A DNA stretch of 64,000 bases from Rhizobiales bacterium 2SD (GCA_005502805.1 SCMY01000009.1:62001-126000), one strand, 5' to 3'. Counted from the stretch's first letter, positions 1-9,808 are shown. Notes: a model not told the origin generated them from the letters alone. Numbers and translations: made by a program.

Positions 1-1
1 C

Positions 2-2326
2 CGCGTCGTCGTGCCGATGCAGAACCTGACGACGACGTTGTCGCGCGCGGTTCGCACCGGCGGCGCAAACGTGCTGCGCGGGCCGATCACCGTTTCGCTC
101 GCGATCAAGGCCGGCGACGAGGGCGGCAAGGCCTTCGCACAGGCGAGCCTGCCGCTGCGCTATAGCCGCCGCGTCCACCGCCTGCCTATCTGTATCGACC
201 TCGGCGCCTCCGCCACCTCGATCTGGTCCGGTGCGCCACGCGCCGCCGGCCGGGCGACCGAGATCAAGCCGCTGGCGCTCGGCACCTGGCTTGCCGCCCA
301 TGTCGATCCGCGCCATGGCGAGGCCGCCTTGCAGGACACCGGCGCCGCGCCGTTGATCCCGAGCCATATCGGGCTCGATTCGGGCAATCATCTGCGGGCA
401 GACCATGCTCCGCACAGCCTGCCGGACCTGGCTCTGATCGGATCCGACCGCGCCAGCGTGGCGCGCCGGCTGAAAGCATTCGCGCGACGCTACGACGTCT
501 CCGCTCCGGCTCCGCCACCGCAATCCGGCCTGCCCGAAAACGGTCGGAGGATCGACTCGCTCAAGCATGCGCTGACCTCCGGCGCCGTCTCCTTGACGCT
601 GAACGAGCAGGTCCATCGCTACGACGCCGCGACCGACCGCGTCGTCGCCACCAATACGGTCGAGATCGCGCCTTTGGTCGCGGACGTGCTCGACGAATTG
701 GTCGACCTCTATGTATTGCGGCTCGGCGAGGATCGCCTGCGCGTCGAGGATCATGCGCCGCCGCCGGTGGTGCCGCGCATCCTGGTCTCCTGCCCGAGCG
801 GCATCGGCGACGAGATCGCCTCGCGCTATCGCGCTGCGCTCGAGCTCTTCGCGCAGCGCCTGGAACGGCTCTTTCCCGGCGCCACCAGCTTCCCCGACGC
901 GGCCGTGACCGTACCCGAGGCGGTCGCGGCGGCGCGCTATGTCGCCAGCCTGCCGGAAGTCCGCGCCGCCGTGCCGGACCAGAGCGAAGCGCTGCTGGTC
1001 ACACTCGACATCGGCGGCGGCACCAGCGACGTCGCGCTCGCTTCCCTACGCCGCGACGGCGACCGGCTGAACCATCAGACGCTCGCCACCTTCGGCCTCC
1101 CGGTCGGTGGCGACCTGATCGACGAGGCGCTGACCGGCATCGCCGCGACCCTGATCGACCGGGCCATGGACGGACAGGACACGCATTGGCAGCCGGCTTT
1201 CGCGGAAGCCTCGCTCGCCCGCGCCATCCAGCGCGAGGACGCCGCCGCACTGGCGGCCCGCAGCTGGCTGCGTAACGCGGTGAAGCAGGCCAAGGCGCGC
1301 CTTGCCACCCGCCTCAGCGAGAAGGCGCAGAGTTCCGGCGCGGCTTATCGCTGGGATGCCGATGCGGCCGACGAGACCTTCGACCTGGTGCTCACCGAAG
1401 TGAAGTCGGGCGGCGACCCCGCCGGCCTCTACATCGCCCAGAATGAGCCCAGGCTGGCGGATGTCACGCAGCGACCCGGCCTGCAGCTCGCGCTCGACGA
1501 GCCCGACAAGGCCGGCACGCGCCGGCTCATCCTGAAGATATCTCGGGCAACGCTGGAAAAGGGCGCCGGCGAAGCCTCGCAACGCCTGGCCGAGATCGGC
1601 GCCGTGCTCGGCGGCATGCTCCCGCGGCTGGCCCGCGCCGCCGGCCCGAACCCGCTGCGCCGTCCGACCGTGATCATGGTGCCGACCGGACGCGCCGCGC
1701 TCTGGCCGCCGATCTTCGAGGCGATCGCGGCTGAAGCCGACGCCAGCCGCGCCGCTTTCCCGTTCGAGCGCCCATTCTCGCCAGCAGCGATGAAGAAGGC
1801 GGTGATCGCGGGAGCCGCGATCCTCGGCATCGAGGGCGACATGGCCGGCAGCGCCGTGCAGCACAAGAACCCGCTCGGCATCGCCGCCATGGCGGTGCAG
1901 ATGCGCGATCTCGGCGCGACCGGCCTGCGCACCGAATTCGCCGCCGAGCGCATCCATTATCTCGGCTACGACATCGCTTCCGGCGCGCGCGTCCATGCCG
2001 AGCATGACGAAGCGGCGCCAAGCCTGGGTGGGCGCGCCAATCTCGGCCGCCGCTTCCAGTTCGTGCGCACGATCCCGGGCCTCGATCCGCAAGGCAAGGC
2101 TCTGTCGCGCCTGCGGCCGCTGCTCGGCGGGCAGGACCCGATGGTGCTGCTCGAAGGCGACTCGATCGTCGAAGCGCACCGCGAGGGGCTCGACGGATTC
2201 GGCGTCTGCGAGATCATCAGCGAGGTCTTGTCGCCGGTGAGCCGCAAGGTCACGGTGGTCGCCGCCAATGAGGGCTGGGAAGCCTGCTGGCGGATCGAGC
2301 ACGACCGCGTCTCGCGCATCTACTAG
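2..2326 (+). CDS. Hsp70/actin-fold ATPase-like protein, 5' end outside window
   Basis: The frame is open from the first bases, so the true start is upstream; an in-frame GTG at 11 is probably internal because conserved-looking sequence surrounds it. Three signatures of the actin/Hsp70 nucleotide-binding fold are visible in order: LPICIDLGASATSIW (phosphate-1-like, about 178-225), TLDIGGGTSDVAL (phosphate-2, about 1003-1041) and VIMVPTGRAALWPP (adenosine-like, about 1672-1713). More than 770 residues are visible and no Hsp70 substrate domain is recognisable. The layout resembles proteins annotated as 'virulence factor SrfB', but that name is a weak guess. It lies 126 bp upstream of an unknown gene, a PBP and a SEDS protein on the same strand, so a role with that envelope module is inferred. 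Confidence 0.7.
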   Translation, partial: RVVVPMQNLTTTLSRAVRTGGANVLRGPITVSLAIKAGDEGGKAFAQASLPLRYSRRVHRLPICIDLGASATSIWSGAPRAAGRATEIKPLALGTWLAAHVDPRHGEAALQDTGAAPLIPSHIGLDSGNHLRADHAPHSLPDLALIGSDRASVARRLKAFARRYDVSAPAPPPQSGLPENGRRIDSLKHALTSGAVSLTLNEQVHRYDAATDRVVATNTVEIAPLVADVLDELVDLYVLRLGEDRLRVEDHAPPPVVPRILVSCPSGIGDEIASRYRAALELFAQRLERLFPGATSFPDAAVTVPEAVAAARYVASLPEVRAAVPDQSEALLVTLDIGGGTSDVALASLRRDGDRLNHQTLATFGLPVGGDLIDEALTGIAATLIDRAMDGQDTHWQPAFAEASLARAIQREDAAALAARSWLRNAVKQAKARLATRLSEKAQSSGAAYRWDADAADETFDLVLTEVKSGGDPAGLYIAQNEPRLADVTQRPGLQLALDEPDKAGTRRLILKISRATLEKGAGEASQRLAEIGAVLGGMLPRLARAAGPNPLRRPTVIMVPTGRAALWPPIFEAIAAEADASRAAFPFERPFSPAAMKKAVIAGAAILGIEGDMAGSAVQHKNPLGIAAMAVQMRDLGATGLRTEFAAERIHYLGYDIASGARVHAEHDEAAPSLGGRANLGRRFQFVRTIPGLDPQGKALSRLRPLLGGQDPMVLLEGDSIVEAHREGLDGFGVCEIISEVLSPVSRKVTVVAANEGWEACWRIEHDRVSRIY

Positions 2327-2452
2327 AGGATCGCAGGATCGTCATGGCCCGCATGCGAAAACGGCTCTGGCGTTCACAAGGGCGGCCTTGGCCCGCGCCA
2401 TCGCGACCGCAATTCCATCACCCCGCCTTCCCCGCCCGAGTGAGCTGACGCC

Positions 2453-3940
2453 ATGGCCCTGCCCGATCTCATGGACCTGGTGATGCACGACCCGCGGCGG
2501 CTGACCTGCCTGCGCGCCGTCGCCGGCGAGCCGGGCGAGGCCATGCCCGGCATCGAGAACCTCTGGCGCAAGCCGGTCTTCAGCCTGACCGCCGGCGGTC
2601 AGCCGACCAAGGACGGCAAGGCCTCGCTGGAGGACCTGATCGATCGCCATCGCAGCATCGCGCTCACCGATGGCGGCAGCGGCCCGCAGCCGATCGACGT
2701 GCCCTTCACCTCGCTCGTCGTGCTGACCGCCGAGGCTCTGCCCGGCGCGCAGGAGCTCGGCCGCTTCCTCGCCGACCGGATCGAGCAGCGCTTCCGCGAT
2801 GTGATCGACCCCGATATCGGCGTCACCGTCCATGTCGAGCAGAGCCTGCACGCAACCGCGCCGGTCGCGGTCTATCTCGGCCATGGCGTCTACGCGCCGC
2901 CCGCCGACAGCCGGCTGCCGCATGGCGAGGTGGTGATCCGGCAAGATGCGCAGACCGCGATCGGCCAGCCGATCATCGGCGTCAACACGCAGGGCGGTCT
3001 CTATGCCGGCCAGGCGCGCTTTGCCTTCTCGCGCAGCGAGATGCTGACGCCGGCGGTGCATCCCGACCTGCCGGGCGGCACGATCTTCTTCCTCGGCCGC
3101 TATCCGGTCGACGCCTCCGCCCGCGATGCCGGCGGCCTGCCACTGCTCACCGCGCTGCCGCAGACGCCGGAAGCGCGCGCACAGGCGATCCAGGTCGAGA
3201 CACTGGCTTTGCCCGGCGGCAATGTCGACGCCCGCTTCGAGATACTCGGCGTGCGCCCGCAGGTCGGCCGCGTCTCGCTCGGGCTCGTCGACGTCACGCT
3301 CGACCGCAGGCCGTCCCGCCTGCAGGCGCAGCCGCCCAAGGGGCCGCATCTCGCGGTTCTCGGCCTCGCCATTCCCGAGAATTTCAGCGGCCGACGCATG
3401 GCCCGCTACTGGGTCGAGCGCAGCCATGGCGGGCGCCTGATGTCGTCCGCCATGCTGGCGCAGCGCGACAGCCTCGTCGTGCAGGGCCGCGACGCCCGCC
3501 GCTATGATCGGCGCGAATTGCGCTACAGCCGGGCCGGCGGCGAGGTCCGTGTCGAGAGCGCGAGCTTCGACGGACGTCGCCGCTCGCTGCTGATGCTGGA
3601 GGATGGCGAGTTCGGCTATATCGGCCTGCCGCGCGAGCAGACTGCCATCGCCTTCGGCCCGGACCAGTCGTCACGCGGCTACGGCACCTTCGATTGGCTC
3701 GGCGAAGCGGTGCGCGTCCAATTCGGCTCTGGCGTGGTCGAGCGCCTCGACGATCTCTATGATCACAACCCGGTCGGCTTCATCGCGGCCGCCCCCGACG
3801 GCGTCGCCGTGCAGTCGGCCGGCGACACCTGGATCCTCGGCGGACGCAAGCCGCAGGCAGCCGGCACCTGCATCATCCCGCCGAACGGGCCCTTCGTGCT
3901 CGGGCCGCTGGTGGTCGAGCTCCGGGAGGCGACGCCATGA
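2453..3940 (+). CDS. Unknown protein coupled to PBP gene
   Basis: A 495-residue protein that I do not recognise. It has no signal peptide or clear membrane segment. The C-terminal 45 residues (GDTWILGG followed by PNGPFVLGPLVVEL) resemble the closing strands of an FHA-type beta-sandwich, but no full FHA signature is present. Its stop overlaps the next gene's start in an ATGA, so it is translationally coupled to the transpeptidase gene. The position parallels the FHA genes next to rodA-pbpA in Actinobacteria; that comparison is an inference from gene order, not homology. The start is the ATG after GAGTGAGCTGACGCC, a weak ribosome site. Confidence 0.75.
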   Translation: MALPDLMDLVMHDPRRLTCLRAVAGEPGEAMPGIENLWRKPVFSLTAGGQPTKDGKASLEDLIDRHRSIALTDGGSGPQPIDVPFTSLVVLTAEALPGAQELGRFLADRIEQRFRDVIDPDIGVTVHVEQSLHATAPVAVYLGHGVYAPPADSRLPHGEVVIRQDAQTAIGQPIIGVNTQGGLYAGQARFAFSRSEMLTPAVHPDLPGGTIFFLGRYPVDASARDAGGLPLLTALPQTPEARAQAIQVETLALPGGNVDARFEILGVRPQVGRVSLGLVDVTLDRRPSRLQAQPPKGPHLAVLGLAIPENFSGRRMARYWVERSHGGRLMSSAMLAQRDSLVVQGRDARRYDRRELRYSRAGGEVRVESASFDGRRRSLLMLEDGEFGYIGLPREQTAIAFGPDQSSRGYGTFDWLGEAVRVQFGSGVVERLDDLYDHNPVGFIAAAPDGVAVQSAGDTWILGGRKPQAAGTCIIPPNGPFVLGPLVVELREATP

Positions 3941-6594
3941 GCCATCCGCTGTTCCGCGGCCTCAAGCGCAGCGTCACCGCCATTGCGGTCGGGACCGCCA
4001 CCATCGTCGGCTTCCTGTGGCTCTCGGGCGGACTGATCGGCGAGCTCGCCGCCAGCCGGGCCTGGATCAAGCAGCCGGACTTCACCGAGACCAGCCGCTC
4101 GAACGAGGACCTGTTCCAGCAGGGCGTCGCGACCGGACTGATCTGGCTCGACCCCACCGGCCCGGTGATCCGCTCACAGCCCTGCGAAGCGCTCTACGAC
4201 ACCTCGCTGACCGTGCCGACGCCGCAGGGCGCCAAGGAATTCTCGCGCACCTTGCTCGACCGGCTCTGCAACCTGCCGGCCGGCGCGCAGATCCGCTCGG
4301 AGATACTGGCCTGGAACAATTCCTTCCTGATCGCCGGCGCCCGCGACGACCGCGCGCCCGACCGGCGCTGCGCCGATGGCACGCCGCTGACGCTGCCGGT
4401 GGTGCCGGCCGGCTGCCGCCCGTCGAGCTGGACTGCGCGCGTTGCCCAGACCACCGATCTCGCCGCACCGCTCAACGTGATGCCCAACGCGGTGCCACCG
4501 CCGCGCGACTTCGCCGATTTCGCCAAGCGCCGTGGCAACCAGCTCTCCGACTGGGCCCTGTTCGGTCCGCTGCGGGCGCCGGACGACCGGCTGGTGCTGT
4601 CGACGAGGCTGCCGGCCGGCAACCGCCGCATCACCGTCGACATGATCCTGGAGCCGGCGCGCGTTGTCGTCGGCAATGAGCGGGTCAATCTCGATCCCAA
4701 GCGCGACGAGCAGACCGTGCGCATCGCCGGGCTCTCGATCGCGGCCGAGCGCGTCTGCTCCGACAGCGACGAATTCGCCACCTGCGCCGAGGAGGCGCAG
4801 CAAGGGCTGCCGCATGGCTGGCGCTTCACCATCACCGGCGCGCGCCGGCGCGAGGTCGAAGTCGGCTTCGAGGGCCTGCCGGTCCGGGCCGTACCGCCGC
4901 GCGCCCGCGAAATCCTCGGCGGAAGCGGCATCCAGAGCGAGGACGGCAAGGTCAAGCTCTGGCGCTCCTCGCATATCGAGGCCGATTGCGAGCGGGCCAA
5001 GACCAAGCTGGTCTGCGAGCTCGGCTGGCGCGGCGCGGTCACACAGCGGCGCACCGGGGCGGCCCGTGCCCTCTACTTCGCCGACGGCACGCCGGCGCTC
5101 GACAATAACGGCGTGCCGCTGCCGATCGTCGACGAGCTCGGCCTGACAGCGATGATCGGCTACGGCGCCGGCGATGTCGGCTCGCTCTCGGCCGCGCTCG
5201 GCCGGGCCCGCACCCGCGAAAACCTGACTCTCACCATCGAGCCGCGCCTGCAGAAGCTGGTGCAGGAAGCCGTCTACGAGCATATGGGCGAGCGCCTCGG
5301 CCGCGGGAAGCGCCCGCGCAAGCCCGGCCCGCTGCCGGTCAACCTCGCTCCCGAGCAGGAGCCGCCGGACCAGGGCGATGGCCGCGCCGTCGTGCTGTTG
5401 ATGGATGCCGGCGACGAGCCAGGCGCGCTGCTCGGCCTGGCGAGCTGGCCCGACTTCGTGCCCGGCATGCACAGCTGGGACATCCAGGCGCTCTCGACCG
5501 GGCGCGACAGCGACTCGCCGCTCGCCGGCCATGGCTGGCGTGCGGGCGACGTCCACACCATGCCGGGCTCGACCTTCAAGCTGGTGACCGGTCTCGCCAG
5601 CATTCTCGGCATCCGCGAGCAACCTCGCTTCGCGGACATGATCATGGGCCGCACGCCACCAGCGCAGCAGGCGCAGATCTTCGGCATCCCTGGCGGCGGC
5701 ATCCTCAATGTCGACGGTGTCGCGATCGCCAATTATGGCGGAGCCGGCTTCAATGTCGGCATCCTCTCGCCAGCGCAGAGCGGCTGCCCCGATGCCGGCC
5801 GCGGCGCCCAGATCGGCTTCTGCGAGGCCTTGATCAAGTCGTCGAACCTGTGGTTCGCCGGCATGGCGCTGACCATGGACGGACGCAAGGTCGGCGGCCG
5901 GCCGACGACGCAACCCGGCCGAACCGGCACGATCCTGGCCGAGATGACCGAGCACCTCTACCCGATCACCCAGCCGGGCTCGCTCGCCCAGCCGGGCGTC
6001 GACCTGACGCGCGGCATCGTGCCCGGTGCGCAGCGCCTGACCGGCGAGGCGCTCGACCTCGCGGTCGAGGACAAGCGCAATGCAAGACGCATCGACCTCG
6101 CCACCAATTCCTACGGACAGGGCGTGCGCGCGACGCCGATCGCGATGGCCTCGATCTACGGTTCGGTCGGCGCCCGCAAGGTGATCCGCCCGCGCGTGCT
6201 GAAGCCCGTCTCCGACGTCGCCGAGACACCGCAGCCAAATGAGGGCAAGCCGGTCATCCCCGGCATGGATCCGCGCCAGGCCGAGCCCTTCCTCGACGAT
6301 GCCCAGCGGGGCCTCTATGGCGTCGTCAACTCGCCGGGCGGCACCGCCGCCGGCGTGATGGCCTCGCTGCCGCCTGAGGTGCGCCGGCGCATCTTCGGCA
6401 AGACCGGCACGGCCGACACCACCGACGGCATGAACTCGGCCTGGTTCGCCGGCTGGATGGAGAATGTCGCGGGGCGCAAGCGCGTCGCCTTCACCTGCCT
6501 GGTCTCGCATACGCGGGAAACCGGCGGACGCGCCTGCGGACGCCTGATGGCCGGCCTACTCGGCAAGGTCGCCGCGCTCGGAGACAAGAAGTGA
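3937..6594 (+). CDS. Class B penicillin-binding protein (transpeptidase)
   Basis: An 885-residue membrane-anchored D,D-transpeptidase that would crosslink peptidoglycan in the periplasm. One N-terminal membrane segment spans about residues 13-34. All three active-site motifs of the penicillin-binding fold are intact: SxxK as S545-T-F-K548 in MPGSTFK, SxN as S635-S-N637, and KTG at K822-T-G824 in FGKTGTAD. It is longer than typical PbpA/FtsI proteins (about 500-650 residues) because of a roughly 400-residue N-terminal region with several cysteines and no recognised dimerisation domain. It overlaps its neighbours on both sides (ATGA and GTGA) and has a strong GGGAGG ribosome site. The adjacent SEDS gene supplies the expected glycosyltransferase partner. 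The family call is firm; the biological role is unknown. Confidence 0.9.
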   Translation: MSHPLFRGLKRSVTAIAVGTATIVGFLWLSGGLIGELAASRAWIKQPDFTETSRSNEDLFQQGVATGLIWLDPTGPVIRSQPCEALYDTSLTVPTPQGAKEFSRTLLDRLCNLPAGAQIRSEILAWNNSFLIAGARDDRAPDRRCADGTPLTLPVVPAGCRPSSWTARVAQTTDLAAPLNVMPNAVPPPRDFADFAKRRGNQLSDWALFGPLRAPDDRLVLSTRLPAGNRRITVDMILEPARVVVGNERVNLDPKRDEQTVRIAGLSIAAERVCSDSDEFATCAEEAQQGLPHGWRFTITGARRREVEVGFEGLPVRAVPPRAREILGGSGIQSEDGKVKLWRSSHIEADCERAKTKLVCELGWRGAVTQRRTGAARALYFADGTPALDNNGVPLPIVDELGLTAMIGYGAGDVGSLSAALGRARTRENLTLTIEPRLQKLVQEAVYEHMGERLGRGKRPRKPGPLPVNLAPEQEPPDQGDGRAVVLLMDAGDEPGALLGLASWPDFVPGMHSWDIQALSTGRDSDSPLAGHGWRAGDVHTMPGSTFKLVTGLASILGIREQPRFADMIMGRTPPAQQAQIFGIPGGGILNVDGVAIANYGGAGFNVGILSPAQSGCPDAGRGAQIGFCEALIKSSNLWFAGMALTMDGRKVGGRPTTQPGRTGTILAEMTEHLYPITQPGSLAQPGVDLTRGIVPGAQRLTGEALDLAVEDKRNARRIDLATNSYGQGVRATPIAMASIYGSVGARKVIRPRVLKPVSDVAETPQPNEGKPVIPGMDPRQAEPFLDDAQRGLYGVVNSPGGTAAGVMASLPPEVRRRIFGKTGTADTTDGMNSAWFAGWMENVAGRKRVAFTCLVSHTRETGGRACGRLMAGLLGKVAALGDKK

Positions 6595-9500
6595 GCGAGA
6601 CCACCGCGCTGCGCCAGCTGATGGGGCGCTGGCTGACCTTGCGGCCGTTCCGCCTGCCGCGCGTCCGCATCGGCGGGGCCGGCGGGGCCGTGACCGGCCT
6701 TGTCCTGCTCGCACTATGCCTCGCCGTGCTCGGCTTCTGGTGGCACAACACCACGCATCTGATCGAGAGCGCCCGGCCGGTGGTCAGCCTGGAGCGGCTC
6801 GATCTCGCCCTCGCCCGCGGCGAGACGGTGACGATCGGCCGGCGCGAACTCCTGCAGCCGCAGCGCTTCGACGCGGCCGAAGCGCGCCACGTCGCCTTCA
6901 CCCGCCAGCCGGATGGGCGCGTCACCATCCGCAACGTCGCCAACACCCGCCGGCTCTGGCTCGACTACCTCAACGGCGCCGGCAGCTTCTCGGCGCGCTG
7001 GCGTTTCCAGCCCGGCGACCGCATCGCCGCCGGCGCTCTCGCGATCGCGGTCGACGAGGCCCGGCCCGGACGGCTGGCGCTGACCTTGACCGAAGCCGGC
7101 AAGCCGGGCGCCCGCAAACTCACCGTCGACTCGACCGGCCCGCTCTCGACGCTCCGGCTCGACGGTAACACGCTCTCCGTCTGCCAGCCGCGCAGCGGCG
7201 CCGACCGCATCCGCGAGATCGTCACCGGCCTGATCGCCACCGACGAGCGTGGCGAGGATCGCATCGTCTCGCTCGGCGGCCGCCTGACCTGCTCGGTGCG
7301 CGAGGAAGCTCATGTCGGCGCGACCGCCCTGCCCTTCAAGGCGCTGACCATCGTCGCGCGCGGCGGCAGCTATTTCCTGGCGCCGGGCGATGCCGTCGAT
7401 GCGCCGCGCCCACCCGTTCTGTTCGCGCGCGGCAACCAGCGCATCACCGATTTCACCGACATCGCCTGGGAGCTCGACCCGGACGGGCCGGCACGGCTCA
7501 GTCATATGATCATCGGCCGCACGCGCTACGCCGTCGACATCGGCGAGGAGTCGAACGGGCGCTTGCCGCTGCGCCTGACACCGCTCAGCAAGACCCACCG
7601 CTTCGCGCCCGATGACGCCGAAGCCCTGCGCGCAACCGCGACCACCGACAGCGTCCGCCCGGTGGTGACGCCGCCACGCCAGCCGATGTCGGCCGCCGAG
7701 CTCGGCAACCCGCTCTCCTCGCTCAACGGCGTCGAGAAGATCGTGCGCCTGCTGCTCACGCTCGGCGTCGCCGTGTTCGGCGTTCTGTCCGCCATGCATC
7801 ACGCCACGCTGTTCCGGCGCAGCGCCATCCTGGTCCGGCTGGTCGGCGCGCTCGGATCGACCGCCTTCATCGGGGCTGCGACCATGCTGGTGCTGGCGCC
7901 CGAGCTGTCGCGGCTCGGGGGCGCCTCCATTTCCTACGAGGCGGCGGTGCACGCCACCATCCTCGCCTATGCGATCGCCTGCTTCGCGATCATGATCGGG
8001 CCACGCTTCACCACGCCGCTGCGCCTGACCTGGCTCGGCCTGATCATGCTCTGCTGCCTCGGCAGCCTGACCTTGCTGGCGCTCGGGCTCGACGCCGAGA
8101 AGACCGACTTCACCATCCACGCCGAGAAGAACAAGCTCCTGTTCTTCGACCTGATCCCGGTCGCCGCGGTGGTGATCGCCTTCCAGCCGCAGCGCTCGAT
8201 CGCAGCGCTGCCGCGCTCCTTCTTCATGGGCGTCGGCTTCAAGGACCAGTTGCTGCGCGCCGTGCCGGCGATCCTGATCCTCGCCGCTTTCGTCGCCTGG
8301 GGCGTGCTCGGCACTGAGACCGGCGTCGCCGGCTTCCAGCCGGTCGAGCTCGGCAAGATCGCGCTCGTGCTGGTGCTGGCGCACATCTTCCTCGGCTTCT
8401 CGCGGATCGACTATTTCTACAACCAGCGCCACTACATCTCCTGGCTGACCGTCAGCCTCGCGACCGTGCTGGTCTTCATCCTGTTCCTGACTGCGGTGCC
8501 GTTCCTGAAGAGCGACTACTCGCCGGCGCTGATCATCATCATCACCACCGTCGTGCTCGCCTTCGCCTTCCTCTTGCCGAGCACGCTGAAGCGCCTCGTC
8601 GAGATCATGCGCGTCTTCCTGCGCCGGGCCGATGCGCCGCAACGCAAGGTTCGGCGGCTCGGCTGGCCGCGCGGCGGCGTACTGGCACTGGTGCTGGTGA
8701 TCCTGCTCGGCATCAACGCCGCGCTGATCTACGTCTTCCCGGGGCTCGTCACCTATGCGATCTCGGGCCAGTGGAGCCTGCCCAAGGAGCGGCTCGCCGC
8801 CATCGACACGCTGGAGAAGGCGCGCGGCGGCCTGTTCCGCGTCCCGGCCGAACGCCTGCTGACCTGGTACGATCTCGACCACGCCACCAAGCGCACGCAG
8901 ACGGCATCGCAGGACCGCAGCCCGGACGTGATCCATCGCGATCTCGGCTTCCAGCTGCTGCAGTCCAAGGTCGCGCTCGCCGAGATGCCGTGCACGCTGG
9001 CGCGGCTCGATCTCGGCCTCGACAAGACGCCGCTGGAAGTGCGCCGCGCGCTCGACGAGTTGCCGCCCTCGCCGGTCTCGCTCTGCGCCATGCTGCCTGG
9101 CGCCCGCGTCACGCCGATCGCCGAACGCAAGGGCGAGGAGCAGGACGAGACCGTCAGCCGCTTCACCGTCAGCGATCTCGTGCGCCTGCCGGTGGTGCAG
9201 AACGACTTCATCGCCACCTTCCTGATGGTGCGCTTCGGCCTGCCGGCGGGGCTGGCGCTGCTGGCCGCGCAGGTGATCACCGTCTTCGGCCTGCTGGCAT
9301 TGGCGGTCAGCCTGATGCGCGAGCGCGCCATGGGCTCGGCGCAGGAAGGCGCGAACAAGGGCATGGCGATCATCCTCGTCGGCATCGCCACGATCTTCTC
9401 GCTGCACTGGAGCATTTCCTGGGGCAATGCGCTCGGCCTGCTGCCGGTGATGGGTCAGCCGATGACTTTCATCGCCGCGGCGACCTCGCATCACATGCTG

Positions 9501-9626
9501 ATGGCGCTGCCCTCGATCGCGATCGCACTGATCGCGGGCCGGCTCGCCGCGATCCGCCAGCTCTCGCCGACCAGCGACCCGCCGCCCTGGGGTCTCTGGC
9601 GCGGATTGACGCGCGGGGGTCTGTGA
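6591..9626 (+). CDS. SEDS-family (RodA/FtsW-like) glycosyltransferase with FHA-like N-terminal domain
   Basis: A 1011-residue multi-pass membrane protein. After one membrane helix (about residues 28-47), residues 55-165 read as a degenerate FHA domain: IGRREL, ARHVAF, NVANTRRLWLDYLNG and FQPGDRIAAG match the IGR, S/R-xxH, N and GD positions of FHA. SEDS landmarks follow from about residue 380: FQPVELGKIALVL, GFQLLQSKVAL, VVQNDFIATFLMVRFGL (D872) and GLLPVMGQPMTFI, matching RodA/FtsW segments. A soluble insert of about 60 residues lies between the last two loops. Known SEDS proteins polymerise lipid II and pair with a class B PBP, and such a gene lies immediately upstream with a GTGA overlap. 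The start is GTG. A dedicated PG synthase is inferred. Confidence 0.85.
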   Translation: MSETTALRQLMGRWLTLRPFRLPRVRIGGAGGAVTGLVLLALCLAVLGFWWHNTTHLIESARPVVSLERLDLALARGETVTIGRRELLQPQRFDAAEARHVAFTRQPDGRVTIRNVANTRRLWLDYLNGAGSFSARWRFQPGDRIAAGALAIAVDEARPGRLALTLTEAGKPGARKLTVDSTGPLSTLRLDGNTLSVCQPRSGADRIREIVTGLIATDERGEDRIVSLGGRLTCSVREEAHVGATALPFKALTIVARGGSYFLAPGDAVDAPRPPVLFARGNQRITDFTDIAWELDPDGPARLSHMIIGRTRYAVDIGEESNGRLPLRLTPLSKTHRFAPDDAEALRATATTDSVRPVVTPPRQPMSAAELGNPLSSLNGVEKIVRLLLTLGVAVFGVLSAMHHATLFRRSAILVRLVGALGSTAFIGAATMLVLAPELSRLGGASISYEAAVHATILAYAIACFAIMIGPRFTTPLRLTWLGLIMLCCLGSLTLLALGLDAEKTDFTIHAEKNKLLFFDLIPVAAVVIAFQPQRSIAALPRSFFMGVGFKDQLLRAVPAILILAAFVAWGVLGTETGVAGFQPVELGKIALVLVLAHIFLGFSRIDYFYNQRHYISWLTVSLATVLVFILFLTAVPFLKSDYSPALIIIITTVVLAFAFLLPSTLKRLVEIMRVFLRRADAPQRKVRRLGWPRGGVLALVLVILLGINAALIYVFPGLVTYAISGQWSLPKERLAAIDTLEKARGGLFRVPAERLLTWYDLDHATKRTQTASQDRSPDVIHRDLGFQLLQSKVALAEMPCTLARLDLGLDKTPLEVRRALDELPPSPVSLCAMLPGARVTPIAERKGEEQDETVSRFTVSDLVRLPVVQNDFIATFLMVRFGLPAGLALLAAQVITVFGLLALAVSLMRERAMGSAQEGANKGMAIILVGIATIFSLHWSISWGNALGLLPVMGQPMTFIAAATSHHMLMALPSIAIALIAGRLAAIRQLSPTSDPPPWGLWRGLTRGGL

Positions 9627-9633
9627 GCCGCAG

Positions 9634-9802
9634 CCGTCATTCCGGGGCGCCGCACAGCGGCGAGCCCGGAACCCATGAACACCACGCGACCCGTCCTCAC
9701 CTCATCGTTTTTGCTCCTCGCAGAGCATTGGCGAAGGTATATTCGGATCTGCCGTGTTCATGGGTTCCGGGCTCAGGCCTTCGACCTGCCCCGGAATGAC
9801 GG
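9634..9802. repeat. Palindromic interspersed repeat, CCGGGG family, copy A
   Basis: A large imperfect inverted repeat between two convergent genes. The outer arms 9634-9647 and 9789-9802 pair perfectly over 14 bp. Each arm is followed by a side hairpin (9648-9662, CGCCGC-ACA-GCGGCG; 9774-9788, partly decayed). Inner arms 9663-9682 and 9754-9773 then pair perfectly over 20 bp. The central loop of about 70 bases is unrelated to copy B at 37683. The folded form is a four-way junction like the RIME/REP-type elements of Rhizobiales. No open reading frame is inside. Confidence 0.85.
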
Positions 9803-9808
9803 AGCCGC

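Noticed and set aside
2344..2449. Short 34-codon open frame between the actin-fold gene and the next gene
   Set aside because: No ribosome site, biased Pro/Arg composition, and no sign of conservation.
4174..9494. Very long open frames antisense to the PBP and SEDS genes
   Set aside because: Their translations are rich in Arg, Asp, His and Gln with no domain pattern, as expected when a high-GC gene is read on its opposite strand; the plus-strand proteins have clear active-site motifs.
9634..9802. Insertion sequence remnant
   Set aside because: No transposase fragment or target duplication is visible, and a second copy with the same palindromic structure shows it is an interspersed repeat.
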